43,910 nt of DNA, taken from positions 1 to 43,910 of the forward strand of contig JBEKYC010000062.1 of the NCBI GenBank assembly GCA_049511415.1, written 5' to 3'. The number at the start of each line of letters is the position of its first letter. The first letter of the stretch is position 1. Positions 1 to 7,137 of the stretch are shown piece by piece. The stretch comes from Bog-159 sp049511415 (GTDB lineage Bacteria; Acidobacteriota; Terriglobia; Bryobacterales; Bryobacteraceae). The translations under genes were made by a program, and so were the position numbers. The notes below the pieces were generated by a model that saw only the letters and a program-made list of their open reading frames with translations, ran no database searches and was not told the origin of the DNA.

Positions 1-510
1 GCGGGATCGCCGGGCCTGCTGGCCGACGTGCAGCGCGCAGTCTGGAGCGTGGATCCGAGCTTGCCGCTCGCTGAAGTCCGGACGCTCGACGAGATTTATT
101 CCAAATCGATGGAACGCACGTCCTTCACGCTGGTGATGCTGACGATCGCTGGGGCGATGGCGCTGCTCATCGGCTTGGTCGGCATCTATGGCGCGATCTC
201 CTACGCGGTGTCGCACCGCCGCCGGGAAATCGGAATCCGCATGGCGTTGGGCGCACCGCCGCGCCGTCTGTCGCGCATCTTCGTCGCCGACGGTCTGGTG
301 CTCGCCTTAACTGGTGTCGCCTGCGGTTTGGCTGCCTCCGCAGCCCTCACGCGCATCCTAGGCTCATCCCTATTCGGCGTCAGCCCGCTCGATCCGCTGA
401 CGTACGCGTCGGTCACAGTTGTATTGATCGCGGCCGCGGTCGCCGCCAGCTACATCCCGGCCCTGCGCGCGATGAAAGTGGATCCGCTGGAAGCTATCCG
501 CCCGGAGTGA
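1..510 (+). CDS. ABC transporter permease, C-terminal fragment (MacB/ADOP type)
   Basis: The frame is open from base 1, so this is the 3' end of a larger gene cut by the window edge. The visible ~169 residues end in an FtsX-like permease domain. A first membrane helix (LVMLTIAGAMALLIGLVGIYG) is followed by a basic cytoplasmic stretch reading HRRREIGIRMALGA, the hallmark of the FtsX/MacB fold. Two more hydrophobic helices follow, and the C-terminus ends ALRAMKVDPLEAIRPE, the typical tail of MacB and acidobacterial ADOP permeases. The role is inferred as the membrane half of a macrolide/lipoprotein-type ABC exporter. The substrate cannot be told, and no ATPase gene is visible. There is no clear terminator before the next gene. 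Confidence 0.9.
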   Translation, partial: AGSPGLLADVQRAVWSVDPSLPLAEVRTLDEIYSKSMERTSFTLVMLTIAGAMALLIGLVGIYGAISYAVSHRRREIGIRMALGAPPRRLSRIFVADGLVLALTGVACGLAASAALTRILGSSLFGVSPLDPLTYASVTVVLIAAAVAASYIPALRAMKVDPLEAIRPE

Positions 511-620
511 ATGTCTTGACCGGGCACGAGCCGGGGCGCCGATCCGCCACGGTGCAGGCCCTAAGTTAGCCGCTATCGCCAAAGGGACCCGCCGCGCCTG
601 GCTGCATTGGGCGGTTATCC

Positions 621-628
621 GCTACAAT
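621..628 (+). promoter_or_regulatory. candidate -10 element (GCTACAAT)
   Basis: The hexamer TACAAT lies 12 bases before the ATG at 641. I found no convincing -35 box at 16-18 bp. Similar TA(C/G)AAT boxes sit upstream of several other genes here (2888-2893, 7101-7106, 30602-30607), so this is probably a housekeeping -10 with a very short leader. Confidence 0.3.
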
Positions 629-640
629 TAGTGTTGCCAT

Positions 641-1744
641 ATGCGAAGGATCTGCCTGCTGGTGCTCGTAGGCGTGCTGGCAGTAGCGCTCTCGTCCTGG
701 GGAAAGAAGAAAAAAGAGGAAGAGACGCAGGTCCTGCAGCTTCCTAAAGATCCCCCCAGCGCCCTCACCGCGGAAACCCGCAAATTGGTCTTTCAGGTGA
801 CACCCCTTTCGGCCAAAGGGTTGCTTTCCCAGCAAACTCGCGATGCCCTCAAATGGCTGCTGCATTCCGTCAATGGCGCCACGGTGGTCAAGCTGCGCGC
901 CTTTGTGGCCGGCAGCGGCGATCTGCGGCGGGTGCGCGAACTGGTCAGCGAGACGTTCACCGAACACCGGCTGGCTCTGCCGGTGCTGAGCGTGGTACAG
1001 GTGGGCGCGCTGCCGATGCAGTCCGCCCAGGTAGTCATGGAAGCCACCGCCGTGGCCCGCAAGCCGGTGAACGATTACGGATTGGTCTACATCTCGGGGC
1101 AGGGAGCCTCTGGCGAAAGCCCGCTCGATCCGGTGCTGCCGCTGGCGGAAAAATCTCTGGAGCGCTTGGCAACCGCGGTGAAAGCGGCCGGATCGGGGCC
1201 CGACGACGTCGCGCGCATCACCTGTTTTCTTAGTTCGCTCGATCAATACGGCGACGTGCGCCGGCTGATGGAATCCACTTACGCGCAGGCAGCCTTGAAT
1301 TTCGTGCAGATCCAGCGAGCACCCACGCGCGCCGTAGCCGAATGCGAGGCCGTGGCGCGCCTGCGCTGGAATACGGGCACGGCCGTGCATATGCTGAACC
1401 CGGACGGCCTGGGACCAGCCGCGCAGCTTTCCCAAATCGCCCTGGTGGGCGCGCCGCAGGTGATCCTGACGGGTAGCCAGGAGGCTTTTGGCTTCCAGGA
1501 TGCCGATGCGCGCCTGGCCTTCGAACGTCTCCAGAAATCCGTTTCGCTGGAAGGCGGCTCGCTGCGCGCGGCGGCCTTTACCAGCATGTACCCGCTTTCA
1601 TCCCGTATCTCCGAGCAGGTGCGCAAAATCCGCGGGGAGTTTTACGACCACGCCCGGCCGCCGGCCGGCACCATGCTGCCCTTTCAGGGTCTGCCCTCCA
1701 TGGATGCGGGATTCGCCGTGGATGTTGTGGCCGTGAAGGAATAG
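641..1744 (+). CDS. exported protein with three divergent RidA (YjgF/UK114) modules
   Basis: The 367-residue product starts with a signal-peptide-like segment (residues 1-19, MRRICLLVLVGVLAVALSS), then a very basic linker (GKKKKEEE) and three consecutive RidA-fold modules at roughly 48-138, 139-250 and 255-367. Each module ends with the family's beta-strand pattern, such as VVQVGALP...VVMEATAVA. RidA proteins normally hydrolyse reactive enamine/imine intermediates in the cytosol as trimers of single ~130-residue subunits, so three in one exported chain could form an intrachain pseudo-trimer (inference). The position of the catalytic arginine (PARSC in E. coli RidA, from memory) reads PVLSV, ALNFV and PAGTM in the three modules, so imine hydrolysis is doubtful. 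The gene stops 3 bp before the sugar kinase, so the two are probably co-transcribed. Confidence 0.8.
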   Translation: MRRICLLVLVGVLAVALSSWGKKKKEEETQVLQLPKDPPSALTAETRKLVFQVTPLSAKGLLSQQTRDALKWLLHSVNGATVVKLRAFVAGSGDLRRVRELVSETFTEHRLALPVLSVVQVGALPMQSAQVVMEATAVARKPVNDYGLVYISGQGASGESPLDPVLPLAEKSLERLATAVKAAGSGPDDVARITCFLSSLDQYGDVRRLMESTYAQAALNFVQIQRAPTRAVAECEAVARLRWNTGTAVHMLNPDGLGPAAQLSQIALVGAPQVILTGSQEAFGFQDADARLAFERLQKSVSLEGGSLRAAAFTSMYPLSSRISEQVRKIRGEFYDHARPPAGTMLPFQGLPSMDAGFAVDVVAVKE

Positions 1745-1747
1745 CGC

Positions 1748-2782
1748 ATGCCCAAAACCACCGTCTCCTTTGGCGAGATCATGTTGCGGCTGGCGCCGCC
1801 GGGCTTCGAACGGTTCCTGCAATCGCCGGGGTTCGTGGCAACCTTCGGCGGCGGGGAGGCCAACGTCGCGGTGGCCGTAGCGGGCTTCGGACTGCCGGCC
1901 CGCTATGTCACGCTGCTGCCACCCAATAACCCGATCGCCGACGCCGCGGTAGCGGAATTGCGCCGCTTTGGCGTGGACACTTCCCGCATTGTGCGCGCGC
2001 GCGGCCGCATGCCGGTCTACTACGTGGAGACCGGCGCCAACCAGCGCGCGTCCAAAGTAGTCTACGACCGCGACTACAGTTCGATGGCCTTGGCCAAGCC
2101 GGGCGACGTGGATTGGAATGCGGTATTCGACGATTGCGGCTGGTTTCACGTAACCGGGATCACGCCGGCCATCAGCGCTTCCGCCGCGGATCTGGCGCTG
2201 GAGGCGGTGTGCACGGCGCGTGAAAAGGGCATCACGGTTTCCTGCGATCTGAACTATCGTAAGAACCTTTGGAAGTGGGGTAAATCCGCCACCGAGGTAA
2301 TGCGCGAACTGGTCCGCTTCGTGGACGTGGCCATCGCCAACGAAGAAGATTGCCAGATGGCCCTGGGCATTCAAGCCGCGGTGGATGTGCATTCGGGCAA
2401 CCTGGAACACGCCCAATACGTGGCGCTGACGGCCAAGGTATTGGCCGAGTTTCCCAACCTGAAAACCATCGCGGTGACCCTGCGCGAATCGCGCAGCGCG
2501 TCGCACAATGGCTGGTCGGCCTGCCTCTACGACGGCCACACTTTCCTGCTGAGCCGGCATTACGAGATCACCCACATTGTGGACCGCGTGGGCGGCGGCG
2601 ATGCCTTCGCGGGCGGGCTGATTTACGGGTTGCAGACCATGGAGAGCCCCCGCGAGGCGCTGGAATTCGCGGTCGCCGCAAGCTGCCTGAAGCATTCCAT
2701 TCCGGGCGACTTCAACCGCTTCAACGTGGAGGAAGTGCGCCAGTTGTTGAAGGGCGGCGGGTCCGGACGGGTGGAGCGGTAA
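1748..2782 (+). CDS. kdgK: PfkB-family carbohydrate kinase, probable 2-keto-3-deoxygluconate kinase
   Basis: This 344-residue protein is a ribokinase/PfkB-fold sugar kinase. The N-terminus MPKTTVSFGEIMLRLAPPG and the FGGGEANVAVAVAGFG loop match 2-dehydro-3-deoxygluconokinases. The C-terminal signature DRVGGGDAFAGGLIYG carries the catalytic base Asp285 and the anion hole. Other KDG-kinase-like segments are DYSSMALAKPGDVDW and CDLNYRKNLWKWG. KDG kinase phosphorylates 2-keto-3-deoxygluconate to KDPG in uronate/pectin catabolism or a semi-phosphorylative Entner-Doudoroff route. No KDPG aldolase is in the window, so the exact substrate is inferred and other PfkB substrates remain possible. The ATG lies 3 bp after the stop of the exported RidA-like gene. 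Confidence 0.85.
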   Translation: MPKTTVSFGEIMLRLAPPGFERFLQSPGFVATFGGGEANVAVAVAGFGLPARYVTLLPPNNPIADAAVAELRRFGVDTSRIVRARGRMPVYYVETGANQRASKVVYDRDYSSMALAKPGDVDWNAVFDDCGWFHVTGITPAISASAADLALEAVCTAREKGITVSCDLNYRKNLWKWGKSATEVMRELVRFVDVAIANEEDCQMALGIQAAVDVHSGNLEHAQYVALTAKVLAEFPNLKTIAVTLRESRSASHNGWSACLYDGHTFLLSRHYEITHIVDRVGGGDAFAGGLIYGLQTMESPREALEFAVAASCLKHSIPGDFNRFNVEEVRQLLKGGGSGRVER

Positions 2783-2783
2783 G

Positions 2784-2813
2784 GTCCTGGTAACCGGTGC
2801 GCAGGACTCTTTT
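2784..2813 (+). terminator. possible rho-independent terminator after the sugar kinase
   Basis: A GTCCTG arm (2784-2789) and a CAGGAC arm (2802-2807) are followed by TCTTTT. The stem is only 6 bp with a 12-nt loop, so this is weak but well placed, one base after the kinase stop codon. Confidence 0.4.
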
Positions 2814-2837
2814 GGAGCGGTTCGTCGCAAGATTATT

Positions 2838-2870
2838 GGCCACCGATGAACACAGATGAACACGGATAAG
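2838..2870 (+). repeat. intergenic repeat, copy 1 (GATGAACACAGATGAACACG core)
   Basis: This 33-bp unit reads GGCCACCGATG followed by two AACACRGATGAACAC-like steps. It is identical, apart from one base, to 30 bp at 3923-3952, and its inverse lies at 3976-3999. Read on the other strand it encodes the FICVHLW-type peptides often mis-annotated as small proteins. It belongs to a known class of dispersed intergenic repeat seen in acidobacteria and planctomycetes (from memory). I do not know its function. Confidence 0.8.
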
Positions 2871-2885
2871 AGGCCGCTGTATCCT

Positions 2886-2893
2886 GCTAGAAT
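2886..2893 (+). promoter_or_regulatory. candidate -10 element (GCTAGAAT)
   Basis: TAGAAT at 2888-2893 lies 20 bp before the ATG at 2914, directly after intergenic repeat copy 1. No good -35 box is visible. Confidence 0.3.
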
Positions 2894-2913
2894 AGACTGC
2901 AACGGTAAACTTC

Positions 2914-3918
2914 ATGGTGGCACGCACTCCTCTGGTCCTGGCCTTTGTAGCCTTGGCTCTGGCGCAGTCCGACAAGAATCTCAGGCCTTATAAGGTCCAG
3001 GTTGGCGAAGTGATCGTGCCGGTGACCGTAACCGACGAGAAGGGACGCTTCGTTTCCAACCTCGACGCCAAGGACTTCCGGGTTTTCGATCAAGGCAAGG
3101 AACAGCACATCGAATTCTTCAGCCGCGATCGAAACCAGCCGGTGGTGGTGGGTTTTTTGCTGGACATGAGCAACGATACCCGCATTCACTGGAAGAACTA
3201 TCAGGATGCGGCGCAGGATCTGGTGCTCAACCTGCTACCCAATGACAAGAAGTACAGCGGTTATTTGATCACTTATTCCAACGAGCCGGAGTTGCAGGTG
3301 AACACCACCAGCGATCCGGAGAAGCTGGTGGAGAAGATCCGCAAGCTCAAGCCCGGCGGCGGTTCCTCGCTTTTCGACGCGCTCTACATGGCCTGTATGA
3401 CGCGCCAGTTAGTGCAAGGCGAACCATACGAGCCGCGCCGCGTGATTATCGTGATCGGCGATGGCCACGACAATGCCAGCAAGCACAGCCTGGAGCAGGT
3501 GCTGGAGATCGCCCAGCGCAACCTGGTGACGATTTACGGCATGAGCACGGTGTCGTTCGGGTTCAGCCGGGATGGCGATGAGGATCTGCAGCGTCTGACC
3601 GCGGAGACGGGCGGGCACGTGGAATACCCGTTGGACAATCTCTATACCGACGTGGACGGGTACCTCTCGCATCCTTCCGACGAGGGTAATTACGCCCTGA
3701 CCGTCGGAGTAGGCGCCTATGCGTCGGAAGTTTCCGCCGGGATCTTCCACGCCATCGCGTCGATTACCGGAGAAGTGACCACGCAGTACATTCTCCGTTA
3801 TGTGCCGGATGTGGGCTCGGCCAATACCAAGCTGTTTCGGAATATCAAGGTGCTGGTGCCGGAGTTGCCGACCGCCCACATACGCTTCCGCAAGGGATAT
3901 TATCCTTACGCACCTTGA
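2914..3918 (+). CDS. secreted VWFA-related domain protein (acidobacterial type)
   Basis: The 334-residue protein has a short signal peptide (MVARTPLVLAFVALALAQS). The next ~70 residues (VPVTVTDEKGRFVSNLDAKDF, then the FRVFDQGKEQHIEFF strand) are the typical start of the acidobacterial VWFA-related domain. A von Willebrand A core follows. Its MIDAS motif is degenerate: DMSND (in LLDMSND) replaces DxSxS. The expected threonine region (GGGSSLFDAL) and a late acidic loop (VIGDGHDN) are present. The C-terminus ends with a beta-rich tail (HIRFRKGYYPYAP) common to this family. The role is unknown, probably protein or ligand binding outside the inner membrane. The gene stands alone between copies of the same intergenic repeat. 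Confidence 0.85.
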   Translation: MVARTPLVLAFVALALAQSDKNLRPYKVQVGEVIVPVTVTDEKGRFVSNLDAKDFRVFDQGKEQHIEFFSRDRNQPVVVGFLLDMSNDTRIHWKNYQDAAQDLVLNLLPNDKKYSGYLITYSNEPELQVNTTSDPEKLVEKIRKLKPGGGSSLFDALYMACMTRQLVQGEPYEPRRVIIVIGDGHDNASKHSLEQVLEIAQRNLVTIYGMSTVSFGFSRDGDEDLQRLTAETGGHVEYPLDNLYTDVDGYLSHPSDEGNYALTVGVGAYASEVSAGIFHAIASITGEVTTQYILRYVPDVGSANTKLFRNIKVLVPELPTAHIRFRKGYYPYAP

Positions 3919-3921
3919 TTT

Positions 3922-3999
3922 TGGCCACAGATGAACACAGATGAACACGGATCCCTAGCTAGTGCGTTATTGGCGTTTATCTGTGTTCATCCGTGGCCA
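3922..3999. repeat. inverted pair of the intergenic repeat, forming a long hairpin
   Basis: The left arm at 3922-3942 and the right arm at 3979-3999 are 21-base inverted copies with a single mismatch, separated by 36 bases that contain CTAGCTAG near the middle. The left copy continues to 3952 and matches the copy at 2838-2870. Transcribed, this would fold into a strong stem-loop between the VWFA-related gene and the S24 protease gene. It could act as a bidirectional terminator or be a mobile repeat (REP/MITE-like). No T-tract follows either arm. Confidence 0.8.
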
Positions 4000-4038
4000 G
4001 ATTGGTTTTCTCGGATTTTGAGCCGATAAGGAGATCAG

Positions 4039-4842
4039 ATGCCGCCGGCGGCTGTGATACCGATTAATGCGCGCGCCGAAGGGGAGTATGTCGTGCTGCA
4101 ACTGGCGCTGCCCGGCCGGCCCCTGCATAACATCGGCATTCTGCTTCTGGATACCGCATCCGGTAAGTCGCGGTTCCGCTTGCGGGATCATTGGGAGGAT
4201 CTGGCCGATCCGGAAGATGCCGGGTATCTCGCGGCCCTCGATCCGGATTTCGAGAACAAGATTGCGGAGATAGGCGCGCGGCGGTTCCTGGATTCTCTCG
4301 AAGATTCGCTCTCACACATCCTGCGCGTCAGCGATCGGGTCCGTGTGCCGGTGGATTCCTTCTCCCGCGTGGCGGATCGGCTATTCGAGCAGCACGTGGA
4401 ACCTCTACCCGTGCGCCGGTTCGAAACCCACTTGCCGCTCTACACGCTGCGCGCCGCGGCCGGCAAGTTCGGCGCGGATGAGGAAGTGGAACAGGAAGAC
4501 TGGGTCCGCGTGCCCGAGGGCTTGCGCCTGACCAACGGCATGTTCTTAGCGCATGTCGTGGGTCACTCCATGGAACCCCGCATTCCAGATAACAGCCTGA
4601 ACATCTTTCGCGCGCCGGTGGTCGGCTCCCGTGCGGGGAAGATTCTTCTGGTGGAGTTGATCGGCGTCCATGAACGATTCACCGTCAAGCGGTACACCAG
4701 CGCCAAGATTTATACGGGCGAGGACGAATGGCAGCACACAGGCATCCGACTGGAGCCGCTCAACCCCGACTACGAAGCCTTCGATCTGGCGCCCGAACAG
4801 ATCAAGTACGTCATCGCCGAGTGGGTCGCCACGCTCGAATGA
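4039..4842 (+). CDS. S24 (LexA/UmuD-type) serine protease-like protein without an HTH domain
   Basis: The start is set by AAGGAG at 4028-4033, 5 bases before the ATG. Residues 1-130 form an unrecognised N-terminal domain; the start (YVVLQLALPGRPLHNIGILL) recalls DUF3037-like proteins but I cannot confirm that. No helix-turn-helix is visible. The C-terminal half is an S24 peptidase domain: a cleavage-like Ala141-Gly142 in RAAAGKFG, the nucleophile Ser177 in VGHSMEP, and the general base Lys217 in FTVKRY. The spacings (36 and 40 residues) are close to LexA's Ala84-Ser119-Lys156. Such proteins self-cleave when prompted by RecA-ssDNA. The gene overlaps mutY by ATGA, suggesting a role linked to DNA damage (inference). 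Confidence 0.8.
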   Translation: MPPAAVIPINARAEGEYVVLQLALPGRPLHNIGILLLDTASGKSRFRLRDHWEDLADPEDAGYLAALDPDFENKIAEIGARRFLDSLEDSLSHILRVSDRVRVPVDSFSRVADRLFEQHVEPLPVRRFETHLPLYTLRAAAGKFGADEEVEQEDWVRVPEGLRLTNGMFLAHVVGHSMEPRIPDNSLNIFRAPVVGSRAGKILLVELIGVHERFTVKRYTSAKIYTGEDEWQHTGIRLEPLNPDYEAFDLAPEQIKYVIAEWVATLE

Positions 4843-5825
4843 AGCGTACCATCGCTCGCCGTCTGCTGGCCTGGTATGACGCCGGGCACCGCGACCTACC
4901 CTGGCGCCGCACCGCCGACCCTTATCGCATCTGGGTTTCCGAAATCATGTTGCAGCAGACCCGTGCCGAAGCCGTGATTCCTTATTACGAGCGCTTCCTG
5001 CGGCGCTTTCCGGACGCCGCGGCGCTGGCGCGCGCATCCGAAGAAGAAGTTCTAAACAGTTGGAGCGGCCTCGGCTATTACTCGCGGGCGCGCAATCTGC
5101 ACAAGGCTGCCCGGTTGGTAACCGACGGATTTCCGGCCGGCTTCGACGGCCTGCGCGCGCTGCCGGGCATCGGCGACTATACCGCGGCCGCCCTGGCCAG
5201 CATCGCCTTCGGCCTGCCGCACGCGGTGGTGGATGGCAACGTGATGCGCGTGATCGCCCGTATCACCAACGACGCCGCCGATATCGGCGCCGCACGCACC
5301 CGCTCCCGGTTCCGCGACATTGCCCAGCAATGGCTTGACCCGCGCCGTGCGGGCGCCTTCAACCAGGCGCTCATGGAATTGGGAGCCACGGTCTGCCTGC
5401 CGCGCAATCCGCGCTGCAACGTCTGTCCGCTGGCAGCTGTCTGCGGAGCGAAACGGGATGGCCGCGCCGCGGAATTGCCCGTGAAACTCCGCCGCGCCGA
5501 ACCGGTGCAGCTGGCGCAGACTTTGCTGGTCGCCAAACGTCGCGGCCGCATTTTGATGTGGCAGCGGACGGCGGATTCCAAGCGGCTGGCGGGATTCTGG
5601 GAACTGCCCTCGCCGGGTGATGGCCCCGGCCTCACGCCGCGCGCCGAAATCGGGACCTTCCGCCACACCATTACGCATCACCACTATCTCGTCACGGTGT
5701 ATGATGCCGCGGTGACGCGCGCGGCCCATTCTCTGCGCTGGATACCGATCGCGAACTTACACTCCTTGCCACTAAGTACGACAGCGAAAAAGGCGCTCAA
5801 GTTAGCCGGCGTGCCTGGCTCTTAA
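4839..5825 (+). CDS. mutY: A/G-specific adenine DNA glycosylase MutY
   Basis: MutY removes adenine mispaired with 8-oxoguanine, starting base excision repair. The start at 4839 overlaps the previous stop codon (ATGA) and gives a 328-residue protein; an upstream extension in the same frame would run into the preceding gene. Motifs: WVSEIMLQQTR with catalytic Glu35, the helix-hairpin-helix LPGIGDYTAAALASIAFG, the catalytic Asp in VVDGNVMRV, and an iron-sulfur cluster with spacing C-x6-C-x2-C-x5-C (CLPRNPRCNVCPLAAVC). The C-terminal third is a NUDIX-4 domain that recognises oxoG (LLVAKRRGRILMWQR, GFWELPS). All key residues are intact. It is translationally coupled to the S24 protease-like gene. 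Confidence 0.97.
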   Translation: MKRTIARRLLAWYDAGHRDLPWRRTADPYRIWVSEIMLQQTRAEAVIPYYERFLRRFPDAAALARASEEEVLNSWSGLGYYSRARNLHKAARLVTDGFPAGFDGLRALPGIGDYTAAALASIAFGLPHAVVDGNVMRVIARITNDAADIGAARTRSRFRDIAQQWLDPRRAGAFNQALMELGATVCLPRNPRCNVCPLAAVCGAKRDGRAAELPVKLRRAEPVQLAQTLLVAKRRGRILMWQRTADSKRLAGFWELPSPGDGPGLTPRAEIGTFRHTITHHHYLVTVYDAAVTRAAHSLRWIPIANLHSLPLSTTAKKALKLAGVPGS

Positions 5826-5864
5826 GCAGTCAGTCATGGCGGAAGAATTCATTTATTGAAGGCA

Positions 5865-6557
5865 TCAAGCGTGAATATTGAAATGGTTGCCCCCGGTGGA
5901 TTTCTCCACTCCATACCCCTTAGTCTTCAATAGAGATGCGATCGATGACGATAGCGTAGCAAAGCTATCGTCGAATAAATAATAGCTAATCTTGTCATGA
6001 CCTCCCGAGCAACTTAATGTGAGAGGCGCGCCTCCTATCATTTGTCCTCCGCACACCGGGCATGTCATAACTTGCGAGCCGGGCTTCGCGGCCTGCTGCG
6101 CCACTTCGCCGAGCAGTCTAGCAACTTCGCTGTGTCCTCTTTTTCTAGCGAGCGAAGCCGGCGTGTCGCCCGATATCAGGTGACGAAAGTTTCTATCTGC
6201 TCCGGCCTCCAGCAGCAGTTTTACCACGGCTGCATGACCGTAGTAACTTGCCTCCATGAGCGGGGAGGTTAGACTACCGTTGTCTGCGTTGGCTAGTTCA
6301 GGATCGTTTTCGAGCAGCACTTTAACGGCCTCTGTGTCGCCTCTCCCGGCAGCTTTTATAACTAAGGTTGCCTGACGCTTCTCGTCGCCCGGGCGGCGTT
6401 TCTCTGCCTCGCGCTCGGTGGCTTCTGCTTGCAGGCGTTCGGCGCAACGCTTGCAGACCTTTGCCTCCAACCCCAGTCCCGCTGCCGCCGGCGCGGCCAC
6501 AGCCCCCGCCGTTCTTGTGCCACAAGATGCGCATTTTGAACCGAATGGCCACGGCAT
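5865..6557 (-). CDS. zinc-ribbon / ankyrin-repeat protein
   Basis: This product of 230 residues has three parts. An N-terminal CxxC pair (CASCGT, then CKRC about 25 residues on) looks like a zinc ribbon or zinc-binding knuckle. Residues ~60-140 are ankyrin repeats, for example GDTEAVKVLLENDPELANAD and GHAAVVKLLLEAGADRNFRH. A second zinc-ribbon-like pair (CPVCGG) starts the C-terminal domain. I chose the ATG at 6557; a GTG one codon upstream (6560) is also possible. The SD AGGAGGA lies 6-9 bases upstream of these. It is convergent with mutY, and no terminator is visible between them. The last ~130 bp are AT-richer than their surroundings. The function is unknown, likely a cytosolic protein-protein interaction adaptor. 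Confidence 0.75.
   Translation of the reverse strand: MPWPFGSKCASCGTRTAGAVAAPAAAGLGLEAKVCKRCAERLQAEATEREAEKRRPGDEKRQATLVIKAAGRGDTEAVKVLLENDPELANADNGSLTSPLMEASYYGHAAVVKLLLEAGADRNFRHLISGDTPASLARKRGHSEVARLLGEVAQQAAKPGSQVMTCPVCGGQMIGGAPLTLSCSGGHDKISYYLFDDSFATLSSSIASLLKTKGYGVEKSTGGNHFNIHA
5947..5972. repeat. 9-bp perfect inverted repeat inside the ankyrin gene
   Basis: GACGATAGC (5947-5955) and GCTATCGTC (5964-5972) flank an 8-nt loop. It sits near the 3' end of the ankyrin-protein gene, where it encodes part of FDDSFATLSSS. It would form a stable mRNA hairpin; the function is unknown and it may be chance. Confidence 0.5.
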
Positions 6558-6645
6558 CACGCCTGGTCCTCCTCCGCCGAAAGGCTACTATAACTACCGT
6601 TCGCGGGCAAGCGCGCCATCCGTGCGCCACATTTCGGCTCTTTAG

Positions 6646-7050
6646 CTATTCCGTCTCGCTGCCTTGGGCCGCGGTCACCGGCGCAGCCTGCGCGGCTTGC
6701 GCCGCCACGGCCTTGTCCTTGGCCTCCGGCGCGACCGGCTTGCGCACATCGTAAAACTGCACCCGGCAGTAGCGGCAGTGATACAGGTCCGCGCCCCACA
6801 TGTATTGCGCGAAGTTGAAAAGCCCCTTGTTCATCGGGTCGATCTTGTCGCGCGTCGCCAGCTTCGTCAAACGATAGGTGCCACACCGCGGACAGCGGGG
6901 ATAATCGCCCAGGTACAGCGCGTACCAGCGTGGCTCGGGCTTGCGTAAATGGCATTGGCGGCACTCGTAGACGGCTTCGTAGAGAAACTTCTCGCCAAAA
7001 GTCCGGTGAACGCGCCGCAGTTTTCCCTGACAACTCGCACAGTGAAGCAC
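6646..7050 (-). CDS. small zinc-ribbon protein of unknown function
   Basis: The frame is open far upstream only because it runs antisense to uvrA. The gene itself probably starts at the GTG at 7050, preceded by AGAGGA; an ATG at 7131 (27 codons longer) is the alternative. The 134-residue product has paired cysteine motifs: CASC, CRQC, CPRC and CRYC, arranged as two or more zinc knuckles. The stretch between them (YEAVYECRQCHL, YPRCPRCGTYRLTKL) is typical of rubredoxin/zinc-ribbon folds. The C-terminus is a low-complexity Ala/Gln tail. It is divergent from uvrA with a gap of about 90 bp. Such ribbons bind nucleic acid or proteins; no specific role can be claimed. Confidence 0.65.
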   Translation of the reverse strand: MLHCASCQGKLRRVHRTFGEKFLYEAVYECRQCHLRKPEPRWYALYLGDYPRCPRCGTYRLTKLATRDKIDPMNKGLFNFAQYMWGADLYHCRYCRVQFYDVRKPVAPEAKDKAVAAQAAQAAPVTAAQGSETE

Positions 7051-7100
7051 TTCGTCCTCTTTTATACAACAATTGCGCGAACAACTCAACCGCGCCAAAA

Positions 7101-7106
7101 TAGAAT
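7101..7106 (+). promoter_or_regulatory. candidate -10 element upstream of uvrA
   Basis: TAGAAT within AAAATAGAATATAG, 31 bp before the uvrA ATG, in the short AT-rich gap between the divergent zinc-ribbon gene and uvrA. No -35 box was recognised. Confidence 0.3.
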
Positions 7107-7137
7107 ATAGCCTTCTGTTTCCCTGGAACATAGCTCT

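Noticed and set aside
566..1435. 289-codon minus-strand ORF opposite the triple-RidA gene
   Set aside because: It is a mirror frame of a real gene with strong codon bias; the protein is Arg/His/Gly-rich with no domain.
1598..2902. 434-codon minus-strand ORF opposite the sugar kinase
   Set aside because: Shadow frame; only its start (FICVHRW) has a known pattern, and that is the intergenic repeat read backwards.
2838..3999. CRISPR array from the repeated GATGAACAC units
   Set aside because: Units are adjacent or inverted, spacing is irregular and there are no unique equal-length spacers or cas genes.
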